64,000 bases of DNA from Chitinophaga sp. Lineage in GTDB: Bacteria; Bacteroidota; Bacteroidia; Chitinophagales; Chitinophagaceae. Shown piece by piece: positions 27,773 through 37,287 of this stretch. The stretch spans positions 1 to 64,000 of the forward strand of contig NZ_JAFAIX010000001.1 of assembly GCF_019236475.1 (NCBI RefSeq), given 5' to 3'. Every line of letters begins with the position of its first letter. The stretch's first letter is position 1. The notes under the pieces were generated by a model. It saw only the letters and a list, made by a program, of their open reading frames with translations, searched no databases and was not told the DNA's origin. Position numbers and translations under genes: made by a program.

Positions 27773-28885
27773 ATGCGTCAATACACAGGGATATATACAT
27801 CGCTGATCGTACTTTTTATGGCCGGATGTGCCACCAAAGCGGAAAAGAAAGAAGACCTCAAATCATTGCCAGTAGCCAGGATAATAGCGAAAGACACCAT
27901 TTTACATCGCGCGTATGTAGCAGATATACAAGCGGTGCAAAATGTAGAAATCCGCGCCCGTGTAAACGGATTTCTGGATAAGATTTATGTAGACGAAGGT
28001 CAGGAAGTCAAGAAAGGTCAACTATTGTTCGGGATCAACGATGCAGAATATAGAGCGGAACTTTCCAAAGCAAAAGCTGTACTGAGCAGCCTGACAGCAG
28101 AATCTAAATCTGCTGCGCTGGAACTGGAAAGAGTGAAATTACTGACCGAGAAAAAAGTAATTGCAGCCTCCGAATTGGAAGTGGCTACTGCCAAATTAGC
28201 CGCTGCCAAAGCAAAAATCGATGAGGCACAATCGGCCGTAACGAATGCGGAAATGCGGCTCTCCTATACCAGTATCCGCGCACCTTTCGATGGTATTATT
28301 GACCGTATTCCACTGAAAAACGGCAGTTTGATCAGCGAGGGCACATTACTTACAACGGTATCGGATAATCGCGAAATATATGCTTATTTCAACGTCTCCG
28401 AAACGGAATACCTCCACTATCAGAAAGCACAACATAAAGGCAATACCAATTCCGACCAGGTTCAGCTCGTACTAGCCGATGGCACCGATTATCAGCTCCC
28501 AGGAAAAATTGAAACCATGGAAAGTGAATTTGAGGAAAACACCGGGTCTATTGCCTTCCGTGCTCGTTTTCCCAATCCGTCCAAATTATTGAAACATGGC
28601 GCCAGTGGTAAAGTAAAACTGAGCAATGATATCGATAGTGCAGTCATCATTCCGCAGAAAGCAGTTTTTGAAATGCAGGATAAAAACTATGTGTTTGTGG
28701 TAGACCAGAAAGGGGTGGTAAAGATGAGAAATTTTGTACCGGAGACACGGTTCGCTCATTACTACATCGTGCAATCTGGTCTTCGCCCAGGCGAGGATAT
28801 CGTATGCGAAGGCGTACGCAATATCCGCGATGGTATGCAGATCTCTCCAAGATCTGTAGCGATGGACAGCCTACTGAGTTTATAA
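27773..28885 (+). CDS. RND efflux periplasmic adaptor (membrane fusion protein)
   Basis: This lipoprotein adaptor (370 aa; lipobox LFMAGC) bridges the inner-membrane pump and outer-membrane channel. It has the usual order: lipoyl half-motif (EIRARVNGFLDKIYVDEGQEV), alpha-hairpin (about residues 95-150, Ala/Glu/Lys rich), second lipoyl half (TSIRAPFDGIIDRIPLKNGS), and beta-barrel and membrane-proximal domains. It is the first of three consecutive genes forming an AcrAB-TolC-like system. The substrate cannot be read from the sequence. Confidence 0.94.
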   Translation: MRQYTGIYTSLIVLFMAGCATKAEKKEDLKSLPVARIIAKDTILHRAYVADIQAVQNVEIRARVNGFLDKIYVDEGQEVKKGQLLFGINDAEYRAELSKAKAVLSSLTAESKSAALELERVKLLTEKKVIAASELEVATAKLAAAKAKIDEAQSAVTNAEMRLSYTSIRAPFDGIIDRIPLKNGSLISEGTLLTTVSDNREIYAYFNVSETEYLHYQKAQHKGNTNSDQVQLVLADGTDYQLPGKIETMESEFEENTGSIAFRARFPNPSKLLKHGASGKVKLSNDIDSAVIIPQKAVFEMQDKNYVFVVDQKGVVKMRNFVPETRFAHYYIVQSGLRPGEDIVCEGVRNIRDGMQISPRSVAMDSLLSL

Positions 28886-28911
28886 CACTGCATTACCAAA
28901 ACTGACAATTC

Positions 28912-31900
28912 ATGTTTTCTACATTCATAAAACGACCGGTGCTATCACTGGTCATATCTCTTATTATCACACTGGTAGGCTTACTGGCGTTATTTACACT
29001 GCCTGTAACCCAGTTTCCAGATATCGTGCCTCCTTCTGTAACCGTAACCGCTAAATACACCGGCGCTAACGCAGAAGTATGTGCTAAAGCCGTGGCCACT
29101 CCTGTGGAACGCGCTATCAACGGGGTTCCCGGCATGACGTATATGTCGTCCGTTTCCAGTAATGACGGTATTACTGTTATCCAAGTTTTCTTCCAAGTAG
29201 GTACAGATCCAGATCAAGCCGCCGTAAACGTGCAAAACCGCGTGGCCACTATCATCGACGAACTACCGGAAGAAGTCATCAAAGCAGGTGTTACCACCGA
29301 AAAAGAGGTGAACAGTATGCTGCTCTACCTCAATATCATGAGCGAAGACACCACCCTGAACGAACAATTCATCTACAACTTCGCAGATATCAACGTTCTA
29401 CAGGAACTAAAACGTATCGATGGCGTTGGCCGCGCGGAAATTATGGGCGCCAAGGAATACGCGATGCGCGTATGGCTGAAACCTGATCGTATGTTGGCTT
29501 ACAACGTATCTTCTGAGGAAGTCATCCAGGCCATTCGCAAACAAAATATTGAAGCCGCTCCCGGTAAAACCGGCGAAAGCTCGGATAAACATCCCCATAT
29601 GTTGCAATACGTTTTGCGCTATACAGGGAAATTCTTTGAGCCAAAGGAATATGAAAACATCGTACTCCGCGCTGGCAATGATGGCTCCGTACTACATCTG
29701 AAAGATGTAGCAGATGTGGAATTCGGTTCCCTCACTTATAGCATGGTATCCAAAACAGATGGTAAGCCTTCTGCTTCTATCATGCTGAAACAACGCCCAG
29801 GCTCCAATGCCCGCGATGTTATCAACAACGTAAAAGCGAAGATGGAGGAAATGAAAAATACTTCTTTCCCTCCTGGTATGACCTATAACTTCAACTACGA
29901 CGTATCCCGCTTCCTGGACGCTTCTATCCATGAAGTAGTACGTACCTTATTCGAGGCTTTCCTGCTGGTGTTCTTGGTGGTATTCATCTTCCTGCAAGAC
30001 TTCCGCTCTACGCTCATTCCTGCCTTGGCTGTGCCAGTAGCCCTCATCGGTACACTCGCGTTCATGCAAATGATGGGCTTCTCGATCAACTTACTGACAC
30101 TCTTCGCGCTGGTACTCGCCATCGGAATTGTGGTGGACAACGCGATTGTAGTGGTGGAGGCCGTCCATGTGAAGATGAGCGAGGAACATCTACCTCCCAT
30201 GGAAGCCACACTGGAAGCCATGAAAGAGATCAGCGGCGCACTAGTGGCGATTACGCTGGTAATGTCGGCGGTATTCATTCCAGTGGCTTTCCTCTCCGGC
30301 CCAGTGGGTGTATTCTACCGCCAATTCTCGCTCACACTGGCTATTTCCATTGTGATCTCAGGGATCAATGCGGTAACGTTAACGCCTGCACTCTGTGCGA
30401 TCATGCTGAAGCATAATCCAAATCAACCTGCCAAAAAAAGCCTACTGCAACGGTTCTTCGGAGGATTCAACAAAGGATATACCGCTACAGAAAATAAATA
30501 TGCGGCACTGATTCGCAAAATCGCAGGCAGGAAAATAATTACGATAGGATGCCTAATCTTTTTCTTTGCTGCCACTTACGGCATCAGTGCGATCCTGCCT
30601 TCTGGCTTCATTCCTACGGAAGACCAAGGTATGATTTATGTGAATGTAACCACTCCTCCAGGCGCTACAGTGGAGCGTACAGAAGAAGTATTGGACCAAG
30701 TGCAGGCAATCGCGGCACAATCGAAAGAGGTGGAATCTGTATCTACGCTCGCTGGTTATAGTCTGGTGAATGAAGTGGCAGGCGCTTCTTATGGCATGGG
30801 CATGGTGAACCTGAAACCATGGGACGATCGCAAAGCTTCTGTTCAAGATATCATCGCACGACTCCAATCCCAAACTGCCAATATCGGCGATGCCACCATT
30901 GAATTCTTCCCTCCTCCTACTGTTCCAGGTTTCGGCAACAGCTCTGGTTTTGAACTGCGTATCCTGGATAAAACCGGTGCCGGCGATATCAAACAAACGG
31001 CAGATATCACAGAAAAATTCATTGCTGCCCTGAAGCAACGAAAAGAAATTGGTAGTGCCTTCACCAGCTTCGACGCTAACTTCCCGCAATATATGATTCA
31101 TGTGGATCAGGCCATGGCAGCCAAAAAGGGCGTTAGCATCGATAATGCCATGAGCAATCTGCAAACATTAATGGGTAGCTTTTATGCATCCAACTTCATC
31201 CGCTTCGGACAGATGTATAAAGTGATGGTGCAGGCAGATCCTCGCTATAGAACCAAACCGGAAGATCTACTGGCCCTACATGTAAAAAATGATCGCGGAG
31301 AAATGGTGTCTTATGCAGATTTCATCAAACTGGAACGGGTATACGGTCCTGAACAGTTGACACGCTATAACATGTACACGGCGGCGATGATTAATGGAGA
31401 CGCGGCTCCGGGATATAGCAGTAGTCAAGCAATTGCAGCGGTGGAAGCGGTCGCGAAAAAAGAACTACCTCGTGGGTACAGTTACGAATGGAGTGGTATG
31501 ACGAGAGAACAAATTCTCTCCGGTAACCAAGCGGTATATATCTTCCTCATCTGTTTAGTTTTCGTATACCTCTTGCTGGCAGCGCAATACGAAAGCTTCT
31601 TACTACCACTACCAGTCATACTTTCCTTGCCTGCAGGTATTTTTGGCGCATTCCTTTCGCTGAAATTATTAGGCCTGGAAAACAATATCTATGCACAGGT
31701 GGCCTTGGTTATGCTGATTGGTTTGTTGGGTAAGAATGCTATCCTCATCGTGGAATTCGCGATCCTGAAAAACAAACATGGCGCGGGCATCATGGATGCG
31801 GCTATCTCAGGAGCGGTATCCAGACTGCGTCCTATCCTCATGACATCTTTTGCATTTATTGCCGGATTGATCCCGCTGTGTATTGCTTCCGGCGCCGGCG

Positions 31901-32052
31901 CTATGGGTAACCGTTCTATCGGTACTGCGGCGGCTGGCGGTATGTTGATAGGAACCATTTTCGGCGTGCTTGTCATACCAGGACTCTACGTACTCTTTGC
32001 TTCCATGGTTCGGAAGAAAGAGGTCACTATAAATAATTATACCAATGAATAA
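28912..32052 (+). CDS. RND efflux permease, HAE1 (AcrB/MexB) family
   Basis: This is the inner-membrane proton/drug antiporter (1046 aa). It has the standard twelve-helix plan with two large periplasmic loops. It begins MFSTFIKRPVLSLVISL, and FPDIVPPSVTVTAKYTGANA is the family signature. The helix 4 motif IGIVVDNAIVVVEAV contains the proton-relay Asp, and GLLGKNAILIVEFA is in helix 10. Length is normal for HAE1. It follows the adaptor by 26 bases, and its end overlaps the channel gene by 8 bases. Confidence 0.96.
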   Translation: MFSTFIKRPVLSLVISLIITLVGLLALFTLPVTQFPDIVPPSVTVTAKYTGANAEVCAKAVATPVERAINGVPGMTYMSSVSSNDGITVIQVFFQVGTDPDQAAVNVQNRVATIIDELPEEVIKAGVTTEKEVNSMLLYLNIMSEDTTLNEQFIYNFADINVLQELKRIDGVGRAEIMGAKEYAMRVWLKPDRMLAYNVSSEEVIQAIRKQNIEAAPGKTGESSDKHPHMLQYVLRYTGKFFEPKEYENIVLRAGNDGSVLHLKDVADVEFGSLTYSMVSKTDGKPSASIMLKQRPGSNARDVINNVKAKMEEMKNTSFPPGMTYNFNYDVSRFLDASIHEVVRTLFEAFLLVFLVVFIFLQDFRSTLIPALAVPVALIGTLAFMQMMGFSINLLTLFALVLAIGIVVDNAIVVVEAVHVKMSEEHLPPMEATLEAMKEISGALVAITLVMSAVFIPVAFLSGPVGVFYRQFSLTLAISIVISGINAVTLTPALCAIMLKHNPNQPAKKSLLQRFFGGFNKGYTATENKYAALIRKIAGRKIITIGCLIFFFAATYGISAILPSGFIPTEDQGMIYVNVTTPPGATVERTEEVLDQVQAIAAQSKEVESVSTLAGYSLVNEVAGASYGMGMVNLKPWDDRKASVQDIIARLQSQTANIGDATIEFFPPPTVPGFGNSSGFELRILDKTGAGDIKQTADITEKFIAALKQRKEIGSAFTSFDANFPQYMIHVDQAMAAKKGVSIDNAMSNLQTLMGSFYASNFIRFGQMYKVMVQADPRYRTKPEDLLALHVKNDRGEMVSYADFIKLERVYGPEQLTRYNMYTAAMINGDAAPGYSSSQAIAAVEAVAKKELPRGYSYEWSGMTREQILSGNQAVYIFLICLVFVYLLLAAQYESFLLPLPVILSLPAGIFGAFLSLKLLGLENNIYAQVALVMLIGLLGKNAILIVEFAILKNKHGAGIMDAAISGAVSRLRPILMTSFAFIAGLIPLCIASGAGAMGNRSIGTAAAGGMLIGTIFGVLVIPGLYVLFASMVRKKEVTINNYTNE

Positions 32053-33460
32053 ATTACATCAAGGCTTGCTAGTATTGGTTTTCGCGGTGAGCGCAGGCGC
32101 TTGCACGATACCAAAAAATCTGGAAACACCTCCGTCTATAGCAGTACCTGTAACGGTAACGGATACACTGGATCTTGCCAGTTTCACGCAAGTATTCCAG
32201 GATACGCATTTGAAATCGTTGATTGATACAGCCCTTGCTGCCAATTTCGATTTGCTGGCAGCCGCACAACGCGTGCTAGCAGCGCAATCCCAATTACGCA
32301 TCGCCAGGAATGCCTGGCTGCCAACGGTGAATGGCGTTATCAGCGCCAGTGCTGATAAATTTGGCGACTATACCATGAGTGGTGTGGGTAACTTCGATAC
32401 TAACCTCTCCCCCAATATCGATAAGGATCAGCAAGTAGGTGTAAATCCTACCCCGGAATTTTTCATCGGATTCCGCAGTAACTGGGAAATTGATTTGTGG
32501 GGAAAAATCAGGGCACAGAAAGACGCGGCGCTTTCGCGCTATCTCTCTTCCGCTGCTGGTAGGAAACTGCTCAGCACACAGGTAGTAGCGGGTGTAGCCA
32601 CCCTGTATTACGATCTGGTAGCATTAGATAATGAACTCATCATCATTCGCCGTAACATCGGATTGCAGGAGGCGGCAGTCAATATGGTAAGTATACAGAA
32701 AGAGGGCGGTCGTGCCACAGAGTTGGCTGTTCAACAATTCAAGGCGCAGCTACTCAGTACCCGTGCACTGGAGAACAATATCAAACAACAGATCGCGGCC
32801 ACAGAAAATCAACTGAACGCCTTACTCGGCCGATTGCCACAACCGGTACAACGTACTGCGGATGCGGGTAGCGTCCTCCCTGCTACGCTGCATAAAGGTA
32901 TCCCGGGCGATATGCTCTTGCATCGTCCGGATATCCAGCAAGCGGAATTAGACCTCGCTGCTACGAAGGCGGATGTACGGGCAGCCAGAGCGGCCTTCTT
33001 CCCATCGTTGACCATCACGCCATATACAGGATTTAACGCGTTTAAAGCCGGTTTGCTGTTCCAACCAGGGTCTATTGCTTGGGGCGCATTAGGCGAACTT
33101 ACCACGCCTGTATTCAATCAAAAGCAATTGAAATCACAATACAATATATCACAAGCCAATGCCATGACGGCATTTTACCGTTATCAGCAAACGATCGTAG
33201 ATGGATACGCAGAAGTAGCTACGGTGATGAGTAAGGTGGAAAATGAACAGGCTGTCTGGCTACTAAAACAACAAGAAGTAACAACACTCCAAGAGGCCGT
33301 GTCTACCGCAAACCTGCTCTTTACTACCGGTTATGCCAATTACCTGGAGGTAATCACTGCGCAAAAAAGCGTACTGGAAGCGGAACTAGCCCTAGTCACC
33401 ACCAGACGAAACGTTTACCAGGGAATGATTACGCTCTATCGTGCACTGGGAGGAAACTAA
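32045..33460 (+). CDS. RND efflux outer-membrane channel, OprM/NodT family
   Basis: This TolC-like outer-membrane lipoprotein (471 aa; lipobox AGAC) completes the pump. Two outer-membrane efflux repeats are visible, each with long helices (about residues 70-260 and 270-465). Typical phrases are LIDTALAANFDLLAAAQRV and HRPDIQQAELDLAATKADVR. The ATG lies inside the end of the permease gene (8-base overlap). A tandem repeat array begins just after the stop. Confidence 0.95.
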   Translation: MNKLHQGLLVLVFAVSAGACTIPKNLETPPSIAVPVTVTDTLDLASFTQVFQDTHLKSLIDTALAANFDLLAAAQRVLAAQSQLRIARNAWLPTVNGVISASADKFGDYTMSGVGNFDTNLSPNIDKDQQVGVNPTPEFFIGFRSNWEIDLWGKIRAQKDAALSRYLSSAAGRKLLSTQVVAGVATLYYDLVALDNELIIIRRNIGLQEAAVNMVSIQKEGGRATELAVQQFKAQLLSTRALENNIKQQIAATENQLNALLGRLPQPVQRTADAGSVLPATLHKGIPGDMLLHRPDIQQAELDLAATKADVRAARAAFFPSLTITPYTGFNAFKAGLLFQPGSIAWGALGELTTPVFNQKQLKSQYNISQANAMTAFYRYQQTIVDGYAEVATVMSKVENEQAVWLLKQQEVTTLQEAVSTANLLFTTGYANYLEVITAQKSVLEAELALVTTRRNVYQGMITLYRALGGN

Positions 33461-33470
33461 AAGCAAAACA

Positions 33471-33707
33471 CTCCTGCCTGTGGTCCCTGCCCAGCAGACT
33501 GGATCAAAAGTTTCTCATTGGGCAGTTAGCTAAAACCTCCTGCCTATGGTCCCTGCCCAGCAGGCAGGATCAGAAGATTCTCATTGGGCAGTTAGCTAAA
33601 ACACTCCTGCCTGTCGTCCCTGCCCAGCAGGCTGGATCAGAAGATTCTCATTGGGCAGTTAGCTAAAACCTCCTGCCTGTGGTCCCTGCCCGGCGGGCAG
33701 GGACCAC
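33471..33707. repeat. Tandem array of 66-bp REP-like units
   Basis: Units start at 33471, 33537, 33604 and 33670 (CTCCTGCCTG), giving lengths of 66, 67 and 66 bases and a partial fourth copy. Each holds CCCTGCCCAGCAG near the start and ATTGGGCAGTTAGCTAAAAC at the end. Units 2 and 3 are closest. The last partial unit instead runs into a perfect palindrome. Short, palindromic and AT-spaced units without unique spacers rule out CRISPR. Confidence 0.9.
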
Positions 33708-33708
33708 A
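33678..33708. repeat. REP-like palindrome closing the tandem array
   Basis: TGTGGTCCCTGCCC (33678-33691) pairs perfectly with GGGCAGGGACCACA (33695-33708) around GGC. It belongs to the same CTGCCC/GGGCAG family as the repeats at 27121, 39703 and 59025. Confidence 0.8.
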
Positions 33709-33717
33709 AAAAATATA

Positions 33718-33758
33718 CAAACCCGCAATTGACGTCTGCGACGTCAATTGCGGGTTTG
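33718..33758. terminator. Long perfect hairpin with GACGTC core
   Basis: A 19-bp perfect stem (33718-33736 with 33740-33758) encloses the triloop TGC. The centre reads GACGTC-TGC-GACGTC. It lies between the convergent efflux and hydrolase genes and should end transcription from both sides. The core is shared with hairpins at 39730-39774 and 58967-59023. Confidence 0.8.
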
Positions 33759-33775
33759 ATGTTTATGTAGGCAGA

Positions 33776-34573
33776 CTACTTCTGCTTATGACTAAACAAC
33801 CACTCTAACACTCCCGGCTGCACGAAAACATTATCCCAACTATTATGTCCTACACCTTCATATTCTGTGTATTTATATTCCGCGCCTAAACTTTTCAGTT
33901 TCTCTACATAAAGGCGGGATGCGATCACAGGCACTACCGGATCTGCTCCGCCATGGAAAATCCATACCGGCACTTTTTTAGCGAAATTCACCGCAGCATC
34001 TACATTACCAGCACCACAGATTGGGAAGGCAGCAGCAAACATTTGCGGATACTTGGTAATCATATAGAACGTTCCCATACCTCCTAGCGAAAGTCCGCCG
34101 ATATACACTCTTTTTGTATCTATTTTACCGGTAGCGATCAGTGAATCCAATAATGGCTTCAGCAAGGCAGTCGGTTTGGTAGGCTGACCATCTATAGGAA
34201 AATCGAAGATCATTCGTTTTAATGTCGAATCATACTTGGGCTTCATGGGCGCCCAGGTTTCGTTCACAGGGCATTGCGGGAAGATAACATATGCCGGAAA
34301 TGCCTCACGGAGACTATCATTCGACAGCCATTTACCACCATGCTTCAACTGGGCTTTATTATCATTGCCTCTTTCTCCGGCGCCATGCAGGAAAATGATC
34401 AGTGGATATTTTTTCTGAATATCATGGTGCAGCGGCGTCATCATGCGGTAACGGAGGGTATCACCCTGACGGATATACGATTCGTAACTAAATACCGAAT
34501 CAGGCGTCTGAGCCCTTGTCTGTATGGCAAATACAGATAGTAGCAGACAGCATACTATTTTGAGGTAGCGCAT
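33776..34573 (-). CDS. Secreted alpha/beta hydrolase (COG4099-like), copy 1
   Basis: This is a secreted esterase or peptidase-like hydrolase (265 aa) with a signal peptide (LKIVCCLLLSVFAIQTRAQ). The oxyanion region is FLHGAGERGND. The likely triad is Ser162 in GGLSLGGMG, Asp211 in HGGADPVVP and His243 in GVGHNSWDN. The family includes predicted peptidases and feruloyl-esterase-like enzymes, and the substrate is unknown. The start is the ATG at 34573; a TTG seven codons upstream was discarded. It is a tandem paralogue of the next gene, with the same upstream sequence. Confidence 0.88.
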   Translation of the reverse strand: MRYLKIVCCLLLSVFAIQTRAQTPDSVFSYESYIRQGDTLRYRMMTPLHHDIQKKYPLIIFLHGAGERGNDNKAQLKHGGKWLSNDSLREAFPAYVIFPQCPVNETWAPMKPKYDSTLKRMIFDFPIDGQPTKPTALLKPLLDSLIATGKIDTKRVYIGGLSLGGMGTFYMITKYPQMFAAAFPICGAGNVDAAVNFAKKVPVWIFHGGADPVVPVIASRLYVEKLKSLGAEYKYTEYEGVGHNSWDNVFVQPGVLEWLFSHKQK

Positions 34574-34704
34574 AAGTGTGGATATTTCTACCAATATACT
34601 ACCGCGATTGCGTTATAGCAAGCACTAATATTTAAGCATAAATGCAAAGAGGTATCAAAACGTAGATCTTTGGGCAATAGTCCACCGCGCGAAGCACGGA
34701 ACCA
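34574..34704 (-). promoter_or_regulatory. Duplicated upstream region of hydrolase copy 1
   Basis: The first roughly 70 bases upstream of this ATG closely match those upstream of copy 2 (35503 onward), for example GATATTTCTACCAAT and the motif around AGTATTAATATTTGAGC/AGCACTAATATTTAAGC. The duplication therefore included the control region. No clear TAnnTTTG box was found. Confidence 0.5.
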
Positions 34705-35502
34705 CTACCGCTGCTTGTGACTGAACAGCCACTCTAACAGACCCGGCTGTACGAAAACATTCTCCCAACTATCATGTTTTACGCCTTCATACTCTGTGTA
34801 CTTATATTCCGCCCCTAAACTTTTCAGTTGCTCTACATAGTCGCGGGATGCAGTAACGGGAACTATCGGATCTGCTCCGCCATGAAAAATCCATACAGGC
34901 ACCTTATGTGCGAATTTACCAGCCGTATGCACATTACCTCCACCACAAATCGGGAACGCAGCAGCAAACATTTCCGGATAGTTCGTAATCATATAAAATG
35001 TTCCCATTCCTCCTAAAGACAGTCCCCCGAGATACACTCTTTTGGTATCTATTTTACCGGTAGCGTACAGTGAATCCAACAATGATTTCAATAATGCAGT
35101 TGGTTTGGTAGGCTGACCATCTATCGGAAAATCGAAGTTGTACTTTTTAGCAATGGAATCATAGGTAACTTTCATTGGTGCCCAGGTTTCGGGCACAGGG
35201 AGTTGCGGGAAGATGACATATGCCGGGAAAGCCTCACGGAGACTATCATTCGCCAACCATTTACCGCCATGCTTTAATTGGGCTTTATTATCACTACCTC
35301 TTTCGCCTACGCCATGCAGAAAAATGATGAGTGGATATTTTTTATGATGATTAAGGTGCAAGGGCGTCATCATCCGGTAACGGAGGGTATCACCATGATG
35401 GATATACGTTTCGTAACTGTATACCGAATCAGGCGTCTGGGCCCTTGTCTGTATGGCAAATACAGATAGTAGCAGACAGCATACTATTTTGAGGTAGCGC
35501 AT
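34705..35502 (-). CDS. Secreted alpha/beta hydrolase (COG4099-like), copy 2
   Basis: This is a near twin of the preceding gene (265 aa). The signal peptide is identical, and differences are concentrated in the surface loops (FPQLPVPETWAPMK for FPQCPVNETWAPMK, GGGNVHTAGKFAHK for GAGNVDAAVNFAKK). The triad Ser in GGLSLGGMG, Asp in HGGADPIVP and His in GVKHDSWEN is intact. The ATG at 35502 matches copy 1, and an upstream TTG was discarded. Both copies being intact suggests selection for dosage or split specificity. Confidence 0.88.
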   Translation of the reverse strand: MRYLKIVCCLLLSVFAIQTRAQTPDSVYSYETYIHHGDTLRYRMMTPLHLNHHKKYPLIIFLHGVGERGSDNKAQLKHGGKWLANDSLREAFPAYVIFPQLPVPETWAPMKVTYDSIAKKYNFDFPIDGQPTKPTALLKSLLDSLYATGKIDTKRVYLGGLSLGGMGTFYMITNYPEMFAAAFPICGGGNVHTAGKFAHKVPVWIFHGGADPIVPVTASRDYVEQLKSLGAEYKYTEYEGVKHDSWENVFVQPGLLEWLFSHKQR

Positions 35503-35553
35503 AAGTGTAGATATTTCTACCAATTTAATACCTCAAACGCGTTATCGCAAGTA

Positions 35554-36351
35554 TTAATATTTGAGCGTAAAATGCTGCTTCACTTTGAAGTCTTTGCGGA
35601 AAAATACCAACCCGATAAAAAACAAGTCTATGGTATAAGTTACCTGTTCTGACTGCATAATCCGATGCCATACCTCTTCCATATCTGGGGTCCAGTGGAT
35701 ATCATCGAAGATCAGCACCGTATCGTTGTGTACATAGGGCAGGGCTTCTTGGAAATAGTTCCAGGTGGGTTCCTTCCTGTGATTACCATCGATGTACATC
35801 CAGTCCAGACGCGGTATTTGCTGGAGTAGTTTCGGCAATTCCGTATCGAAATTCCCGATACGTTGTTCTATATTTTTGATACCGAGGGAGTCAAAATTAG
35901 AGCGGGCTTTGGCGGCTATATTAGGACAGCCTTCTATCGTGTATACGGTGGCGTTAGGGTTTGCTTTTGCCATGTAGGCAGACGACATTCCCATGGAAGT
36001 CCCTAGTTCCACCAGGTATTGGGGTTGTAGGTACTGAATCAACCGGTAGAACAACTGGCCAAATTTAGGCTGTTTGGCAGCGTAGCGGGTAATATCCCGA
36101 ACACGCCTGTCGTTACCGCCAGAAACAATGGAACCAGCGCCCAGGTCTGTAACCTGGATGGTTTCCTCGCTACGCAGCAACTGCTGGCGCAACAGTTCTA
36201 TCTCACGAAAAGCAGGTTGCTGTTTTTTATCCCGCAGTACCTCCTCAATAAGAGAAAATACAAATGGGGAATGTACATCATGCCGGTTTCCTGCTGTGAA
36301 ATAGTATTTCAGGTATTTACCTGCTACCGAAAACTGTTGCGCTAAACTCAC
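35554..36351 (-). CDS. Class I SAM-dependent O-methyltransferase-like protein
   Basis: This is a cytoplasmic methyltransferase (265 aa) of the Methyltransf_24 kind. The SAM site is LVELGTSMGMSSAYMAKANP, the acidic ribose-binding region is VYTIEGCPNIA, and LDWMYIDGNHRKEPTWNYF resembles the metal/catalytic region of O-methyltransferases. The N-terminal 90 residues are an extra helical domain. The start is a GTG at 36351; an in-frame TAA lies shortly upstream and no ATG is near. It follows a glycosyltransferase gene by 17 bases, so the two are probably cotranscribed. The substrate is unknown. Confidence 0.82.
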   Translation of the reverse strand: MSLAQQFSVAGKYLKYYFTAGNRHDVHSPFVFSLIEEVLRDKKQQPAFREIELLRQQLLRSEETIQVTDLGAGSIVSGGNDRRVRDITRYAAKQPKFGQLFYRLIQYLQPQYLVELGTSMGMSSAYMAKANPNATVYTIEGCPNIAAKARSNFDSLGIKNIEQRIGNFDTELPKLLQQIPRLDWMYIDGNHRKEPTWNYFQEALPYVHNDTVLIFDDIHWTPDMEEVWHRIMQSEQVTYTIDLFFIGLVFFRKDFKVKQHFTLKY

Positions 36352-36368
36352 TGACTCAGTTAATTATG

Positions 36369-37106
36369 TTAATAAATTTTGCCTTTGATAATACCCCATT
36401 TATGCAAGCGATGCTGGAGGGATACTCTCAGTACACCCAGGCCATAAATGGCGCTTCTTTTGAAATTGATGCTGCTGGCCTCATCAAAATACTTGGTAGG
36501 ACAGGTGATTTCAGCAATCTCATAGCCTTTCATGAAGATCTGTGATACCATTTCATTATCGAACACAAAATCGTCATTATCAGCCATATAGTTGATATTC
36601 CGCAGTACCTCTCCGGAAAAAGTACGATAACCAGTATGATACTCGCTCAACTTCTGACCAATCAGAATATTCTGTGTCAGCGTCAGCATACGGTTAAAAA
36701 TGTATTTATAAGCAGGCATACCACCTTTAAGCGCGCCTTTACCCAAAATACGACTACCGAAAACCACTGGATATACATCATTAGCAATGATACTGCACAT
36801 AGCAGTAATCAGCTTAGGCGTATACTGATAATCCGGATGCAACATCACTACGATATCTCCACCCAGCTCCAACGCCTTATTATAGCAGGATTTCTGGTTG
36901 CCTCCATAACCTTTGTTTTTATCGTGTCGAACAATATGTTTAATACCCAGTTGTTGTCCAACAGCGATCGTATCGTCCTTGCTGCAGTCATCCACCAGTA
37001 CTACTTCATCAACGATATCAAAAGGGATCTCCCTATATGTCTTTTCCAATGTAAGTGCCGCGTTATACGCTGGCAACACTACTACTACCTTTTTTTGATT
37101 CAACAT
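36369..37106 (-). CDS. Family 2 glycosyltransferase
   Basis: This GT-A enzyme (245 aa) transfers a sugar from a nucleotide or lipid donor. Visible are VVVVLPAYNAALTLEKTYRE, the first acidic motif VLVDDCSKDDT, KGYGGNQKSCYNKALE, and the metal motif VVMLHPDYQYTP. Overall it is like dolichol/polyprenyl-phosphate mannosyltransferase-type enzymes without membrane helices. The ATG at 37106 is used. An in-frame TTG at 37166 coincides with the -33 element of the promoter and cannot be translated. The methyltransferase gene follows, suggesting a small glycan-modification unit. Confidence 0.88.
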   Translation of the reverse strand: MLNQKKVVVVLPAYNAALTLEKTYREIPFDIVDEVVLVDDCSKDDTIAVGQQLGIKHIVRHDKNKGYGGNQKSCYNKALELGGDIVVMLHPDYQYTPKLITAMCSIIANDVYPVVFGSRILGKGALKGGMPAYKYIFNRMLTLTQNILIGQKLSEYHTGYRTFSGEVLRNINYMADNDDFVFDNEMVSQIFMKGYEIAEITCPTKYFDEASSINFKRSAIYGLGVLRVSLQHRLHKWGIIKGKIY

Positions 37107-37137
37107 GAATGCAGATACAATTTGTAGGTTCAGTGTG

Positions 37138-37166
37138 CAAAGGTAACTTACCTGACGATAATTCAA
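37138..37166 (-). promoter_or_regulatory. Promoter of the glycosyltransferase operon
   Basis: On the minus strand TTG (37166-37164) is followed after 18 bases by TACCTTTG (37145-37138), a full match to the Bacteroidota TAnnTTTG box. Transcription would begin about 25 bases before the ATG at 37106. Confidence 0.7.
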
Positions 37167-37220
37167 AATATAAAACCAATACCATCCATCATGATTTAAT
37201 TTTAACTGTTATTTATTATT

Positions 37221-37228
37221 TATCTTTG
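37221..37228 (+). promoter_or_regulatory. -7 box TATCTTTG for the 37288 gene
   Basis: A perfect TAnnTTTG match lies 60 bases before the ATG at 37288. A clear -33 TTG is missing at the usual distance. Confidence 0.5.
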
Positions 37229-37287
37229 TTCCTTACATTTTTGGCATCATATTTTCTCAAATTTTTGTTAACAAAAAGCAAAAACGC

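Noticed and set aside
33471..33707. Possible CRISPR array
   Set aside because: Units are contiguous near-identical 66-bp copies without unique spacers, and no cas genes are present.
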